This document shows, piece after piece, positions 44,692-53,294 of a stretch of 64,000 nt of DNA; position 1 is the stretch's first letter, and every line of letters begins with the position of its first letter. The position numbers were made by a program, and so were the translations under genes. The notes below the pieces were generated by a model. That model saw nothing but the letters and a program-made list of their open reading frames with translations, did not search any database and was not told where the DNA came from. This DNA comes from Nocardioides sediminis (GTDB lineage Bacteria; Actinomycetota; Actinomycetes; Propionibacteriales; Nocardioidaceae), in NCBI RefSeq assembly GCF_003047295.1, contig NZ_PZYZ01000002.1:248001-312000 (forward strand), given 5' to 3'.

Positions 44692-45426
44692 TCAGGCGCG
44701 CAGCCGGGGACCGAAGACGACGTCGACCCCGGGCGAGAACATCGCATGGTCGGGCGACCGGTCGGCCAGGTCGCCGAAGCCCGCCGCCGCGAGCAGCTCG
44801 TCGTCGAGCACGTCGACGGCGGCGCGGTGCAGGGGCCAGGTCGGGTGCTCGTTGGGCCAGTAGCGCGTGCGTCCGGCGCGGTCGGACAGGTGCAGGCCCC
44901 ACCGTGCGGTCAGGAAGTGCTCCAGCGGGCCGGCCTCGAAGCGCTCGCCGACGACCACCGACACCCGCGACCGGGCGCCCCGCGGCCCCGGCCACCGCCG
45001 ACGGCAGGTGTAGGTGACGTGCGTGCCCGACCGCCGACGGTCCATCCGCGACCAGAGGTAGGGCAGCCGCGGTCCCCAGCGCGCGGCCAGCACGGGCGCG
45101 AGCCGCGACGCGTCGAGGCTGACGAAGACCACACCCCGGCGCCCCTGCCCGTCGACCGAGTAGAGCCGCACGTTGGTCTCGTGGAACGACCCGACGTACG
45201 GCAGCCCGGGGCCGCCGAGGAGGCCGATGCCCTGCATCCAGAACGGGATCAGCCCGACGTACGTCGCCCCGTCGAACGTGTCCGGGCGCGTCCCGGCGGG
45301 CAGGTGCGGCTGCACGCGCTCCGGCGGGACCGCCCAGTGCAGGAAGGCCAGCTCCGACCAGCGCTGGGTGAAGACCGTGCGACCGGCGGGACGGGGCGCG
45401 AGCGGGGTGATCGGTTCGGGCTGCAT
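44692..45426 (-). CDS. DUF2071 (YqjF-like) protein
   Basis: 244 residues: 'QRWSELAFLHWAVPPERVQP', 'GLIPFWMQGIG', 'FHETNVRLYSVDGQGRRGVV', 'FVSLDASRLAPVLAAR' and 'EHFLTARWGL' are the DUF2071 pattern. The role of the family is unknown; an acetoacetate-decarboxylase-like fold has been proposed. A TAGGCT box 9 nt before the ATG may be its promoter. It is upstream of the LLM unit with 46 bp between, and could be separate. Confidence 0.88.
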   Translation of the reverse strand: MQPEPITPLAPRPAGRTVFTQRWSELAFLHWAVPPERVQPHLPAGTRPDTFDGATYVGLIPFWMQGIGLLGGPGLPYVGSFHETNVRLYSVDGQGRRGVVFVSLDASRLAPVLAARWGPRLPYLWSRMDRRRSGTHVTYTCRRRWPGPRGARSRVSVVVGERFEAGPLEHFLTARWGLHLSDRAGRTRYWPNEHPTWPLHRAAVDVLDDELLAAAGFGDLADRSPDHAMFSPGVDVVFGPRLRA

Positions 45427-45453
45427 CTCGCCTCGAGCCTAGGCACGCGCTCC

Positions 45454-46125
45454 TCAGCCCTCGACGAGGAACGTTCCCGAGAGCACGGCCGCGACGGCCG
45501 GGGACCGGGGCTCGGTGCCGAGCAGGGTGGCGGTGACGAACTCGGCGGCGTACCGCTCGAACGTCGCCCCGTGGCGGAGCATCGCGTGCCGCCCGCCCGG
45601 TACGGCGACGTACCCGACGCGGGCGGTCGAGGAGAGCCGCCGGGCGACGGCGGCCGCCCGCTCGGGGGAGGCGATGCGGTCCTCGGTGCCGTGGACCACG
45701 AGGACCTGGCGACCCGACAGGTCGGCGCCGTCGCTCGGGTAGACCCAGGGGTTGAGCGCCACGGCACTGCGCACCTCGGGGCTCCGCGCCGCCAGCAGCG
45801 CCGCCCGCCCGCCGAGCGAGTGCCCGACGAGCGCGGCCGGCAGCGGACCGTGCGAGGCGGCGACCTGCTCCAGCGCCCACGCGACGTCCATCACCGGGGT
45901 GGTCGTGGAGTCCCACCCCCGGTGGGAGTTGAGCAGCCGGTAGACCGCGAGCCGGCGCCGGCCGGCGCGCGCGACGCGCGCGGCGACCGGCACCATCCGC
46001 AGCACCGACAGCTGCGCGGGGCTGACCATCGCCTTGTCGGCCCGGCTGGCGCCGCCGTGGAGCACCAGCACGACGCCCTCGGGGTCCCGGGGCACGTGGG
46101 TCGCGACGAGGCGGGCCCGGCTCAT
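45454..46125 (-). CDS. alpha/beta hydrolase
   Basis: 223 residues: 'VVLVLHGGAS' (oxyanion loop), nucleophile elbow 'LVGHSLGGRAAL', Asp in 'VVHGTEDRIASP' and His in 'PGGRHAMLRHG' give a full catalytic triad. Substrate unknown; no lid domain is obvious, so a small ester or peptide hydrolase is likely. The ATG overlaps the preceding gene's stop (ATGA). Confidence 0.9.
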   Translation of the reverse strand: MSRARLVATHVPRDPEGVVLVLHGGASRADKAMVSPAQLSVLRMVPVAARVARAGRRRLAVYRLLNSHRGWDSTTTPVMDVAWALEQVAASHGPLPAALVGHSLGGRAALLAARSPEVRSAVALNPWVYPSDGADLSGRQVLVVHGTEDRIASPERAAAVARRLSSTARVGYVAVPGGRHAMLRHGATFERYAAEFVTATLLGTEPRSPAVAAVLSGTFLVEG

Positions 46126-46673
46126 CGTCGCCGGGCGCGAGCAGCCAGGCCGTCCACGATGCCGGAGGGCCGCTGCTGCTCCCCGGCGAACGAGCTCACC
46201 ACGACCAGCGCGCCGGTGAGGGCAGGGACCGCCCACTGCAGCCCCCGGAGCTGGCGCTGCGCCCGCGCGACGTGCGGCGGCGTGTTGGTCTCGGGCCGGG
46301 TGCCGGACTCCACGGGCACCTCGGTGTGCTCGGACACCCGACGACCGAGCGCGCGGCTGTAGGCCGTGACCGCGAGGGCGGCGACGGTGAGCCCGGTCTT
46401 GGCCGTGGCCATCGAGGCGACGCCGGGCTGGCCCAGGAGCCGGGACCTGTTGCCGGCCAGCTGGCCGACGCTGCCGGCCAGGTGCAGCCCGATCGCGGCC
46501 GCGTTGACCGGGGTCCACCGGTCCCAGCCCACGTTGGCGACGGCACCGGTCCCGCGGGACGAGTCGGCCTTCGCGGCGGCGGTGTTGAGCGAGACGGCGT
46601 TGGCCAGCGTGCCGCCGAACCAGGCGGAGAGGCCGACGTCGTGGAGGGACCGGGACAGGGTGTTGCGGGTCAT
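46122..46673 (-). CDS. membrane-associated protein of unknown function
   Basis: 183 residues: 'SLHDVGLSAWFGGTLANAVSLN' (repeated small residues), 'AIGLHLAGSVGQLAGNR', 'LTVAALAVTAYSRALGRRV' and 'PALTGALVVVSSFAGEQQRP' suggest three or four hydrophobic segments. No family recognised. ATG 46673 has GAAGGA 6 nt before it. Operonic with the alpha/beta hydrolase. Confidence 0.75.
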   Translation of the reverse strand: MTRNTLSRSLHDVGLSAWFGGTLANAVSLNTAAAKADSSRGTGAVANVGWDRWTPVNAAAIGLHLAGSVGQLAGNRSRLLGQPGVASMATAKTGLTVAALAVTAYSRALGRRVSEHTEVPVESGTRPETNTPPHVARAQRQLRGLQWAVPALTGALVVVSSFAGEQQRPSGIVDGLAARARRR

Positions 46674-46738
46674 GGTGTTCCTTCGTTCGCGGTCTGGGAC
46701 TGGTCGCCCGTACCCGGACGACCCACCACCATGCGTGC

Positions 46739-47299
46739 TCACACCCCCAGCGCGGGGACCACCTCGGCCCGCGGCAGGTCGCCGAGGGTGCTGCCGGGCA
46801 GCAGCAGCTTGGAGCGCCGTACGCCGGACCCCAGGACCACGACGGGCTCGTCCAGCAACCGCTCGTCGACCAGCACCCGCCACGTCGCAGGGAGCCCGAC
46901 GGGCGTGATCCCGCCGTGCTCCATGCCGGACTCCTCCACGGCCCGCTCCATCGGCAGGAACGTCGCCTTGCGGACGTCCAGCAGCCTGCGGACCAGCGTG
47001 TTGACGTCGGCGCGCGTGTCCGCCCGGACGACGCAGGCGGCGGTCCGCTCCTCGCCCGCCCGGCGCCCGGCGACGACCACGCAGTTGCCCGACGCGGCCA
47101 GCGGCAGCTCGTACTCCGCGGTCAGCGCCGCGGTGTCCGCGAGGTCGGGGTCGATGGCGACGACCGCCGCCCGGTCGGCCGCGGGCCACGAGGCCAGGGC
47201 GTCGGCGACGGGCGGTGCGACCAGGTCGAGGTGCTCGAGCACGGGCAGGGACTCCAGGCGCGGGAAGCTCGGCAGCGTCACCGGACCATCATGTGCCAT
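46739..47299 (-). CDS. YbaK/EbsC family protein (aminoacyl-tRNA deacylase-like)
   Basis: 186 residues: 'AAVVAIDPDLADTAAL', 'GNCVVVAGRR', 'ACVVRADTRADVNTLVRRLLDVRKATFLP' and 'SGMEHGGITPVGLP' match the YbaK/EbsC fold used in trans-editing of mischarged tRNA (the conserved Gly-Gly-x-x-P loop is present). Which tRNA is edited is unknown. Divergent from the glycerophosphodiesterase gene with 48 bp between. Confidence 0.87.
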   Translation of the reverse strand: MAHDGPVTLPSFPRLESLPVLEHLDLVAPPVADALASWPAADRAAVVAIDPDLADTAALTAEYELPLAASGNCVVVAGRRAGEERTAACVVRADTRADVNTLVRRLLDVRKATFLPMERAVEESGMEHGGITPVGLPATWRVLVDERLLDEPVVVLGSGVRRSKLLLPGSTLGDLPRAEVVPALGV

Positions 47300-47347
47300 T
47301 CACCCTGACGTGGTGCTCCCGTCCCGTCCGCCCCGGACGGTGGCGAC

Positions 47348-48421
47348 ATGACGGTGCTGGCCGCGACCACGCGGATGCCGAGCGTGACCCCCAGCCTGGT
47401 GCTCACTCCCGCCGTCGTGGCCCACCGGGGAGCCAGCGGGCACCGCCCCGAGCACACGCTGGACGCCTACCGCACCGCAATCCGGATGGGCGTCGACGAC
47501 ATCGAGCTCGACCTGGTCATCACCCGGGACGGGGTGCTGGTGGCCCGGCACGACGCCGAGCTCAGCCGCACCACCGACGTGGCCGACCACCCCGAGCTGG
47601 CCCACCTGCGCACCACCCGGACGATCGACGGCGCCGAGTCGACCGGCTGGTTCGTGGAGGACCTCACGCTCGCCGAGGTCAAGAGGCTGGCCGCGCGCGA
47701 GCGGATGCCCGGGATGCGTCCGGCCAACACGGCGTTCGACGGCGCCGAGGGCGTGCCGACCTTCACCGAGGTCCTGGCCATGGTGGGTGCCGAGTCCGTA
47801 CGACGCGGGCGCACCGTCGGCGTCATGGTCGAGCTGAAGCACGCCGCCCACTTCGAGTCGGTCGGGCTGCCCCTGGACCGGCCGCTGCTGGCCGACCTGG
47901 GCCGGCACGGCCTCGACCACCCGTGGGCCCGGGTCACGCTGATGTCCTTCGAGACCACCGTGCTGCGCCGGCTGGCGGGACGCACCCGGCTCCCGGTCGT
48001 GCAGCTCCTCGGGGCGGCGGACAAGCGTCCCGCCGACCTGGCCTCGGCGGGCGACCCCACGACGTACGGCGAGCTGGCGACCGGCGACGGCCTGGCGTGG
48101 ATCGACGACTACGCCGACGGCATCGGTCCGCACAAGGGTCTGGTCCTCCCGCGCGACGCCGCCGGCGCGATCGGCGAGCCGTCGTCACTGGTCCGCGACG
48201 CCCACCGCGCGTGGCTCACCGTGCACGTGTGGACGCTGCGCGCGGAGAACCGGTACCTGCCCGCAAACCTGCGCGTCGGGGACGACCCGGCGGCGCACGG
48301 CGACCTGGCCGGCGAGGTGCGGGCGCTGCTGGACGCCGGCGTGGACGGCGTCATCACCGACCACCCCGCGGTCGCCCTCCGGGCGGCCCGCTCTCCGGGT
48401 GTCGTCGCAGGCGTCACCTGA
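47348..48421 (+). CDS. glycerophosphodiester phosphodiesterase, cytosolic type
   Basis: 357 residues of the GDPD TIM barrel. 'VAHRGASGHRPEHT' (His and the Arg/Glu pair) and 'DDIELDLVITRDGVLVARHD' carry the metal ligands; 'MVELKHAAHF' and 'VHVWTLRAENRYLP' are later barrel strands, and 'GVDGVITDHPAVAL' closes it. It cleaves glycerophosphodiesters to sn-glycerol 3-phosphate. No signal peptide. It is a close paralogue of the next gene, sharing the 'GWFxEDxT' insert. Confidence 0.93.
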   Translation: MTVLAATTRMPSVTPSLVLTPAVVAHRGASGHRPEHTLDAYRTAIRMGVDDIELDLVITRDGVLVARHDAELSRTTDVADHPELAHLRTTRTIDGAESTGWFVEDLTLAEVKRLAARERMPGMRPANTAFDGAEGVPTFTEVLAMVGAESVRRGRTVGVMVELKHAAHFESVGLPLDRPLLADLGRHGLDHPWARVTLMSFETTVLRRLAGRTRLPVVQLLGAADKRPADLASAGDPTTYGELATGDGLAWIDDYADGIGPHKGLVLPRDAAGAIGEPSSLVRDAHRAWLTVHVWTLRAENRYLPANLRVGDDPAAHGDLAGEVRALLDAGVDGVITDHPAVALRAARSPGVVAGVT

Positions 48422-48473
48422 CGTTCACCGCGCGCTCGCGGCCCGGCCTCCCGCGCCCGTTTGGCTCACCGCC

Positions 48474-49574
48474 ATGACCTCTCGGAAGACCGGCCTGGCC
48501 GCCGTCGCCCTGACCGCCGCCGCCGGCACGTTCCTCGTGCCCACCCTCCTCAGCCCCACCGCCGCCCACGCGGGACCGCGCGCCGACCTGTCGGCCGACC
48601 CGGTGGTGATCGGCCACCGCGGGGCGTCCGGCTACCGCCCCGAGCACACCATCGCGGCCTACCGGCTCGCGATCCGGCAGGGTGCCGACTACATCGAGCC
48701 GGACCTCGTCCCCACCCAGGACGGCGTGCTGGTCGCACGCCACGAGAACGAGATCAGCGGCACCACCGACGTCGCCGAGCACCCCGAGTTCGCCGACCGG
48801 CGCACCACCAAGGTCATCGACGGACGCCCGGTGACCGGCTGGTTCACCGAGGACTTCACCTACAAGGAGCTCCGCACCCTGCGCGCGGTGGAGCGGCTCC
48901 CCGACGTGCGGCCCGACAACACGGCGTACGACGGCGAGTACCGCGTCCCGACCCTCGACGAGGTGCTCAAGCTGGCCCGCCGCGAGGGCGTCGGGGTCTA
49001 CCCGGAGACCAAGCACCCGAGCTACTTCGACTCCATCGGGCTCTCCATGGAGGAGCCGCTGGTGGCCGCGCTGGAGAAGCGCAGGATGGCCGACGCGGAC
49101 GACGAGGTCATCATCCAGTCCTTCGAGGTCTCCAACCTGCGCGACCTCGACACGATGGTCGACGTCGACCTGGCCCAGCTCGTCGACGGGTCCGGCGGCC
49201 CCGCCGACCTCCCCGGCACGACGTACGCCTCGATGGTCACCGCGGCGGGCCTGCGGACGATCGCGACGTACGCCGACGGCGTCGGTGCCGCCAAGAGCTG
49301 GGTCCTGCCGCGCGACGCCTCCGGCAGCACCGGCGCCCCGTCGGCCGTGGTGGACGACGCACACGCCGCCGGCCTGGTGGTGCACGTGTGGACGCTGCGC
49401 CGGGAGAACCAGTTCATGGCCACGAACTTCCGGGTCGGCACCGACCCGGACGCCCCCGGAGACATGTACGCCGAGACGCTGGCGTTCCTCGACGCCGGGG
49501 TCGACGGGATCTTCTCCGACAACCCCGACGTCGCGGCGCGGGCGCTGGACGACTGGCTGGCCGCCCGGGACTGA
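48474..49574 (+). CDS. glycerophosphodiester phosphodiesterase, secreted
   Basis: 366 residues with a signal peptide (about 1-32, 'LLSPTAAHAG') and the same GDPD core: 'VIGHRGASGYRPEHT', 'YIEPDLVPTQDGVLVARHENEI', 'GVYPETKHPSYFDS' and 'VHVWTLRRENQFMA'. Its sequence follows the upstream gene almost segment by segment, so the two arose by duplication and one acquired export. It could salvage deacylated phospholipids outside the cell. ATG 48474. Confidence 0.93.
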   Translation: MTSRKTGLAAVALTAAAGTFLVPTLLSPTAAHAGPRADLSADPVVIGHRGASGYRPEHTIAAYRLAIRQGADYIEPDLVPTQDGVLVARHENEISGTTDVAEHPEFADRRTTKVIDGRPVTGWFTEDFTYKELRTLRAVERLPDVRPDNTAYDGEYRVPTLDEVLKLARREGVGVYPETKHPSYFDSIGLSMEEPLVAALEKRRMADADDEVIIQSFEVSNLRDLDTMVDVDLAQLVDGSGGPADLPGTTYASMVTAAGLRTIATYADGVGAAKSWVLPRDASGSTGAPSAVVDDAHAAGLVVHVWTLRRENQFMATNFRVGTDPDAPGDMYAETLAFLDAGVDGIFSDNPDVAARALDDWLAARD

Positions 49575-49577
49575 CGC

Positions 49578-49919
49578 CTAGGCGGACCCTCCCCGCCGGC
49601 GGCCGGTCAGCACCACGGCCAGCAGGCCGGCCACGCCGGCCACCAGCCAGGGGAGGGGCATCAGCCAGCGCAGGTCGTCCGAGCCGATGTTGTGGGTCTC
49701 GAACAGGGCCCAGATGACGGTCAGGCCCAGGAAGGCCACGCCCATGACCAGGTGCCCCACGTTGACGGGGTGCCGACCGGAGTGGTCGGCGGCCGGCTCG
49801 GGGACGAGCGACCAGGACCGGGCACGCTCGTGCTCCCTCAGGTCGTCCTCGAGGCCCTGGCTGGTGTTCTGGTGGATGTCGCTGCGGTCGCGGGGACCGT
49901 CGTAGCTCTCGTCGCTCAT
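49578..49919 (-). CDS. small two-helix membrane protein
   Basis: 113 residues: hydrophilic N-terminal half with many Asp/Glu/Arg, then two hydrophobic helices (about 56-72 and 86-103). No family recognised. Adjacent to and probably co-transcribed with the PspC/LiaF-like gene (10-bp gap), so it may belong to the envelope-stress module. Confidence 0.75.
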   Translation of the reverse strand: MSDESYDGPRDRSDIHQNTSQGLEDDLREHERARSWSLVPEPAADHSGRHPVNVGHLVMGVAFLGLTVIWALFETHNIGSDDLRWLMPLPWLVAGVAGLLAVVLTGRRRGGSA

Positions 49920-49929
49920 CGTCTCGTCC

Positions 49930-51117
49930 TCACTGCTCGCGCACGGTGACCTGGCCGATGCCCAGGTCCACCTCGATGGTCATCTGCGGCGCGCCGGCGC
50001 CGCCGTCGACGAAGCCGTCCTCCTGGACGCCGAAGCCTCCGGTCTCGCGGCCGAGGAGGTCCACGGCGCCGACACCGGTGGAGGCGTCGACGGACACGTC
50101 CACCCCGTCCGGCACGACGACCTCCAGCGTGCCGACGCCGCCGTCGATGCTGACGTCGCGACCGTCGAGGTCGTCCACGTCCTCGATCCGCGACAGGTCG
50201 AGCGTCAGGTCGCCCGTGGCGACGTCGTAGCTGTCGCGCACCTCGCTCGCCTGGAGCGGGGCGTAGGAGAGCCGGCTGCCCTCGATGTCCTCCGAGGCGG
50301 TGGTGGCCGCGGTGGCGACGGCGGCCACCAGCCCCACGAGGATCAGGCCGCCGGCCCGGCCCCAGAAGGCGCCGACCACGAGCATGACGCCGGTGATCGC
50401 CATGGCCGTCGCCGGGTAGGCGGAGTCGGGCACGTCGGTCCCGGCTCCGTCGATGACGCCCAGGGTGCCGATGCCGATCGCGATGAGGGCGAGCGTGGCC
50501 CACAACAGCACCGGTCCGCGCTTGCGGGGCTTGCGGGTCCGTGCGTACGCCGCAGGGTCGTAGGCGTAGCGGGTGGCCGGGTCCTCGGGTGACCCGTACC
50601 CGGTGGCCGGGTAGGCCCCGGGCACCGCGGACGCCGAGGGCGGCACCGGGCCGGGAGGGCGCTGCTGGTTGCGGTTGACGAACCACAGCACCACGAGCGC
50701 GACCACGACGACGGGCCACGGGAACCAGAACGCGCCGGCCCAGTCACCGAGGGCCGCGAGGGCCGCCAGCACGCCGGCGCCGATCAGCGCGACGCGACGG
50801 CTGCGCTCGTCGAGGCCGAGCGGCTGGTCGTCGGTGCCCTCCTCGGGCACCAGCAGCCACCCCGCGGCGTACAGGAGGAGGCCGGAGCCGCCGAAGAAGA
50901 CCAGCACCACCAGGGCGACCCGAACGATGATCGGGTCGATGTCGAGGTGGCGGGCGAGGCCGCCCGCGACGCCGGCGACGTGCCGGTCGTGGACCGAGCG
51001 GCGCAGCCGGCCGAGGTCACGCATCTGCTCGCTGGTGACGCGCGGGCCGTCCGGGGGCCGCGGCGGCTCGCCCGCCGGCTGCGCCGGCTGGTCGGGAGGG
51101 GGTGTGGTCGTGTCCAT
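49930..51117 (-). CDS. PspC domain protein with LiaF-like C-terminus
   Basis: 395 residues. A Pro-rich N-terminus is followed by a PspC domain ('LRRSVHDRHVAGVAGGLARH', residues ~37-100). Several transmembrane helices with a Pro/Tyr linker come next, then a C-terminal beta-rich domain of repeated Val/Asp strands ('GTLEVVVPDGVDVSVDAS', 'TIEVDLGIGQVTV') like LiaF/DUF2154. In Firmicutes LiaF inhibits the LiaS kinase; here it lies back to back with a PspC-containing kinase gene, which suggests the same logic. Confidence 0.88.
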   Translation of the reverse strand: MDTTTPPPDQPAQPAGEPPRPPDGPRVTSEQMRDLGRLRRSVHDRHVAGVAGGLARHLDIDPIIVRVALVVLVFFGGSGLLLYAAGWLLVPEEGTDDQPLGLDERSRRVALIGAGVLAALAALGDWAGAFWFPWPVVVVALVVLWFVNRNQQRPPGPVPPSASAVPGAYPATGYGSPEDPATRYAYDPAAYARTRKPRKRGPVLLWATLALIAIGIGTLGVIDGAGTDVPDSAYPATAMAITGVMLVVGAFWGRAGGLILVGLVAAVATAATTASEDIEGSRLSYAPLQASEVRDSYDVATGDLTLDLSRIEDVDDLDGRDVSIDGGVGTLEVVVPDGVDVSVDASTGVGAVDLLGRETGGFGVQEDGFVDGGAGAPQMTIEVDLGIGQVTVREQ

Positions 51118-51261
51118 GGCTCCAGCGTGGGTCCTGCGTCGTCGTCGGGCCATCGGTGACGACCCTGAATCCCACCGGTGGCCCCGGACCACCACCTCAG
51201 GGTCGAGTCGGGGTCGTGCCTCATGGGAAGGGCCGTCCTGGCCTGCGACGATGGTGGCACG

Positions 51262-52548
51262 ATGACAAGCCAGGAGCCCGTACGCCGTGCCTACCGCGAC
51301 ACCTCCGCCCCCGTGGCCGGCGGCGTCGCGGCCGGTCTCGCGCGCCACCTCGGCACCCACGTGCTGTGGGTGCGGGTCGCGTTCGTGGCGCTCGCCCTCG
51401 TCGACGGCCTCGGCATCCTGCTGTACGCCGCGCTCTGGGTCTTCCTGCCCGCCGACAGCCGCTTCGACGACGAGGCGCCGGGCCTTGCCAGCGCCCGCCG
51501 CGGCGGCCGGCGTCCGCGCCGCGTCGGCCGGCTGGCCAGCGCCGGGCCGGCGATCGCCATCGGCGCGCTCCTCTTCGGTGGCGTGCTCGGCTTCGAGGCG
51601 GTCTTCGGCCAGGGCGTCCTGTTCTGGCCGGTGGTCCTCGGCATCGCCGGCATCGCGCTGCTCTGGCGGCAGGCCGACGAGGCCCAGCGTGAGCGGTGGC
51701 TCGACTCCTCGGGCCGCATCGACCCCTTCCGCGCGGTCTTCGGCAACGGCGGCTGGGCGGCGTACGCCCGGGTCGCGACCGGTCTCGGGCTGGTCGTCGT
51801 CGCGCTCGTCGTCTTCGGCGTGACCACCGGCTCGGTGCAGTTCGCCGGCCCGGTCGTGATCGCCGGCCTCCTCGGCATCCTGGGCCTCGCCCTGGTCGTC
51901 GGCCCCTGGGCGCTGCGGCTGGTCAACGACCTCGGGGCCGAGCGCGCCGAGCGCATCCGCACCCAGGAGCGCGCCGACATGGCCGCCCACCTGCACGACT
52001 CCGTCCTCCAGACGCTGGCCCTGATCCAGAAGAACTCGGGCGACGCCACCACGGTCGCCCGCCTGGCCCGGGCGCAGGAGCGCGACCTGCGCACCTGGCT
52101 CTTCGAGGGCCAGGCGGCCGACGACGCGGTCCTGTCCGCGGCCCTGCGGGACCTGGCCGCGTCGGTCGAGGAGACCCACCCGGTGGTGGTCGACGTCGTG
52201 ACCGTGGGGGAGTGCGCGGACCCCGAGGCCGTGCGCACCGTCGTCAACGCCACCCGCGAGGCCGTCGTCAACGCCGCCAAGCACGCCGGCGTGCCGCGCG
52301 TGGACGTCTACGCCGAGGCGACCGCCGACGCGGTCGAGGTGTTCGTCCGGGACCGCGGGGCCGGCTTCGACCTCGACGCCGTGGCGGCGGACCGGCACGG
52401 GGTCCGCGGCAGCATCATCGACCGGATGGACCGCCACGGCGGCCGGGCCGAGATCCGCACCGCGCCCGGCTCCGGCACCGAGGTCCGCCTCCACATGCCC
52501 CTGCACGACAACCCGCGCCCCGACCCCGCAGCTCGAGGAGAGTCATGA
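51262..52548 (+). CDS. PspC-domain sensor histidine kinase
   Basis: 428 residues. N-terminal PspC domain ('DTSAPVAGGVAAGLARHLG', ~14-70), four or more transmembrane helices, then a HisKA_3 phosphoacceptor 'DMAAHLHDSVLQTLALIQ' and HATPase boxes ('NATREAVVNAAKHAG', 'VRDRGAGFDLDAV', 'PGSGTEVRLHMP'). It probably senses envelope stress and phosphorylates the response regulator encoded next (ATGA overlap). The PspC domain repeated in its divergent neighbour may mediate a direct contact. Confidence 0.93.
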   Translation: MTSQEPVRRAYRDTSAPVAGGVAAGLARHLGTHVLWVRVAFVALALVDGLGILLYAALWVFLPADSRFDDEAPGLASARRGGRRPRRVGRLASAGPAIAIGALLFGGVLGFEAVFGQGVLFWPVVLGIAGIALLWRQADEAQRERWLDSSGRIDPFRAVFGNGGWAAYARVATGLGLVVVALVVFGVTTGSVQFAGPVVIAGLLGILGLALVVGPWALRLVNDLGAERAERIRTQERADMAAHLHDSVLQTLALIQKNSGDATTVARLARAQERDLRTWLFEGQAADDAVLSAALRDLAASVEETHPVVVDVVTVGECADPEAVRTVVNATREAVVNAAKHAGVPRVDVYAEATADAVEVFVRDRGAGFDLDAVAADRHGVRGSIIDRMDRHGGRAEIRTAPGSGTEVRLHMPLHDNPRPDPAARGES

Positions 52549-53213
52549 CCGACACCGTCCAGCCCGTCCGCCCCGTGCGCGTCGTCATCGTCGACGACCA
52601 CGCGATGTTCCGGGCCGGTGTCCGCGCCGAGCTCGCCGGGGCCGGCGCCGGCGAGGTCGACGTGGTCGCCGAGGCGGCCGACGTCCCGGAGGCGGTGGCG
52701 GCGATCCGCGAGCACCAGCCGCACGTCGTGCTGCTCGACGTGCACCTGCCCGGCGGCGGCGGCGTCGAGGTGATGCGCCAGGCCCCGTCGCCCCAGGCGC
52801 GCTACCTCGCGCTGTCGGTGAGCGACGCGGCCGAGGACGTCATCGGGACCATCCGCGGCGGCGCCCGCGGCTACGTCACCAAGACCATCACGGGGCCCGA
52901 GCTGGTCGACGCGATCGCCCGGGTGGCCGACGGGGACGCGGTGTTCTCGCCGCGCCTGGCGGGTTTCGTGCTCGACGCCTTCGCCGGCTCGATCGACGTC
53001 GCGGCGGTCGACGAGGACCTCGACCGGCTCACCGAGCGCGAGCGCGAGGTGATGCGCCTGATCGCCCGCGGCTACGCCTACAAGGAGGTGGCCCGCGAGC
53101 TCTTCATCTCGGTCAAGACCGTGGAGACCCACATGTCCTCCACGCTGCGCAAGCTGCAGCTCTCGAGCCGCCACGAGCTCACCCGCTGGGCGTCGGACCG
53201 ACGCCTGCTCTGA
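52545..53213 (+). CDS. NarL/LuxR-type response regulator
   Basis: 222 residues. Receiver domain: acidic 'VIVDDHAMFRAGV', phosphoacceptor Asp in 'VVLLDVHLPGGGG', Lys in 'GYVTKTITGPEL'. C-terminal GerE helix-turn-helix 'LTEREREVMRLIARGYAYKE' to 'VKTVETHMSSTLRKL'. Start ATG 52545 in ATGA overlap with the kinase, with CGAGGAG 5 nt before it. Likely targets are the divergent PspC gene pair. Confidence 0.94.
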   Translation: MTDTVQPVRPVRVVIVDDHAMFRAGVRAELAGAGAGEVDVVAEAADVPEAVAAIREHQPHVVLLDVHLPGGGGVEVMRQAPSPQARYLALSVSDAAEDVIGTIRGGARGYVTKTITGPELVDAIARVADGDAVFSPRLAGFVLDAFAGSIDVAAVDEDLDRLTEREREVMRLIARGYAYKEVARELFISVKTVETHMSSTLRKLQLSSRHELTRWASDRRLL

Positions 53214-53294
53214 GCGCGCCACGATTGACATCTCCCTCCGAGTCGGGTGGGGTCATGGGACTCCACAACTCCACCTCGGAAGTGAGGGCCCCCG

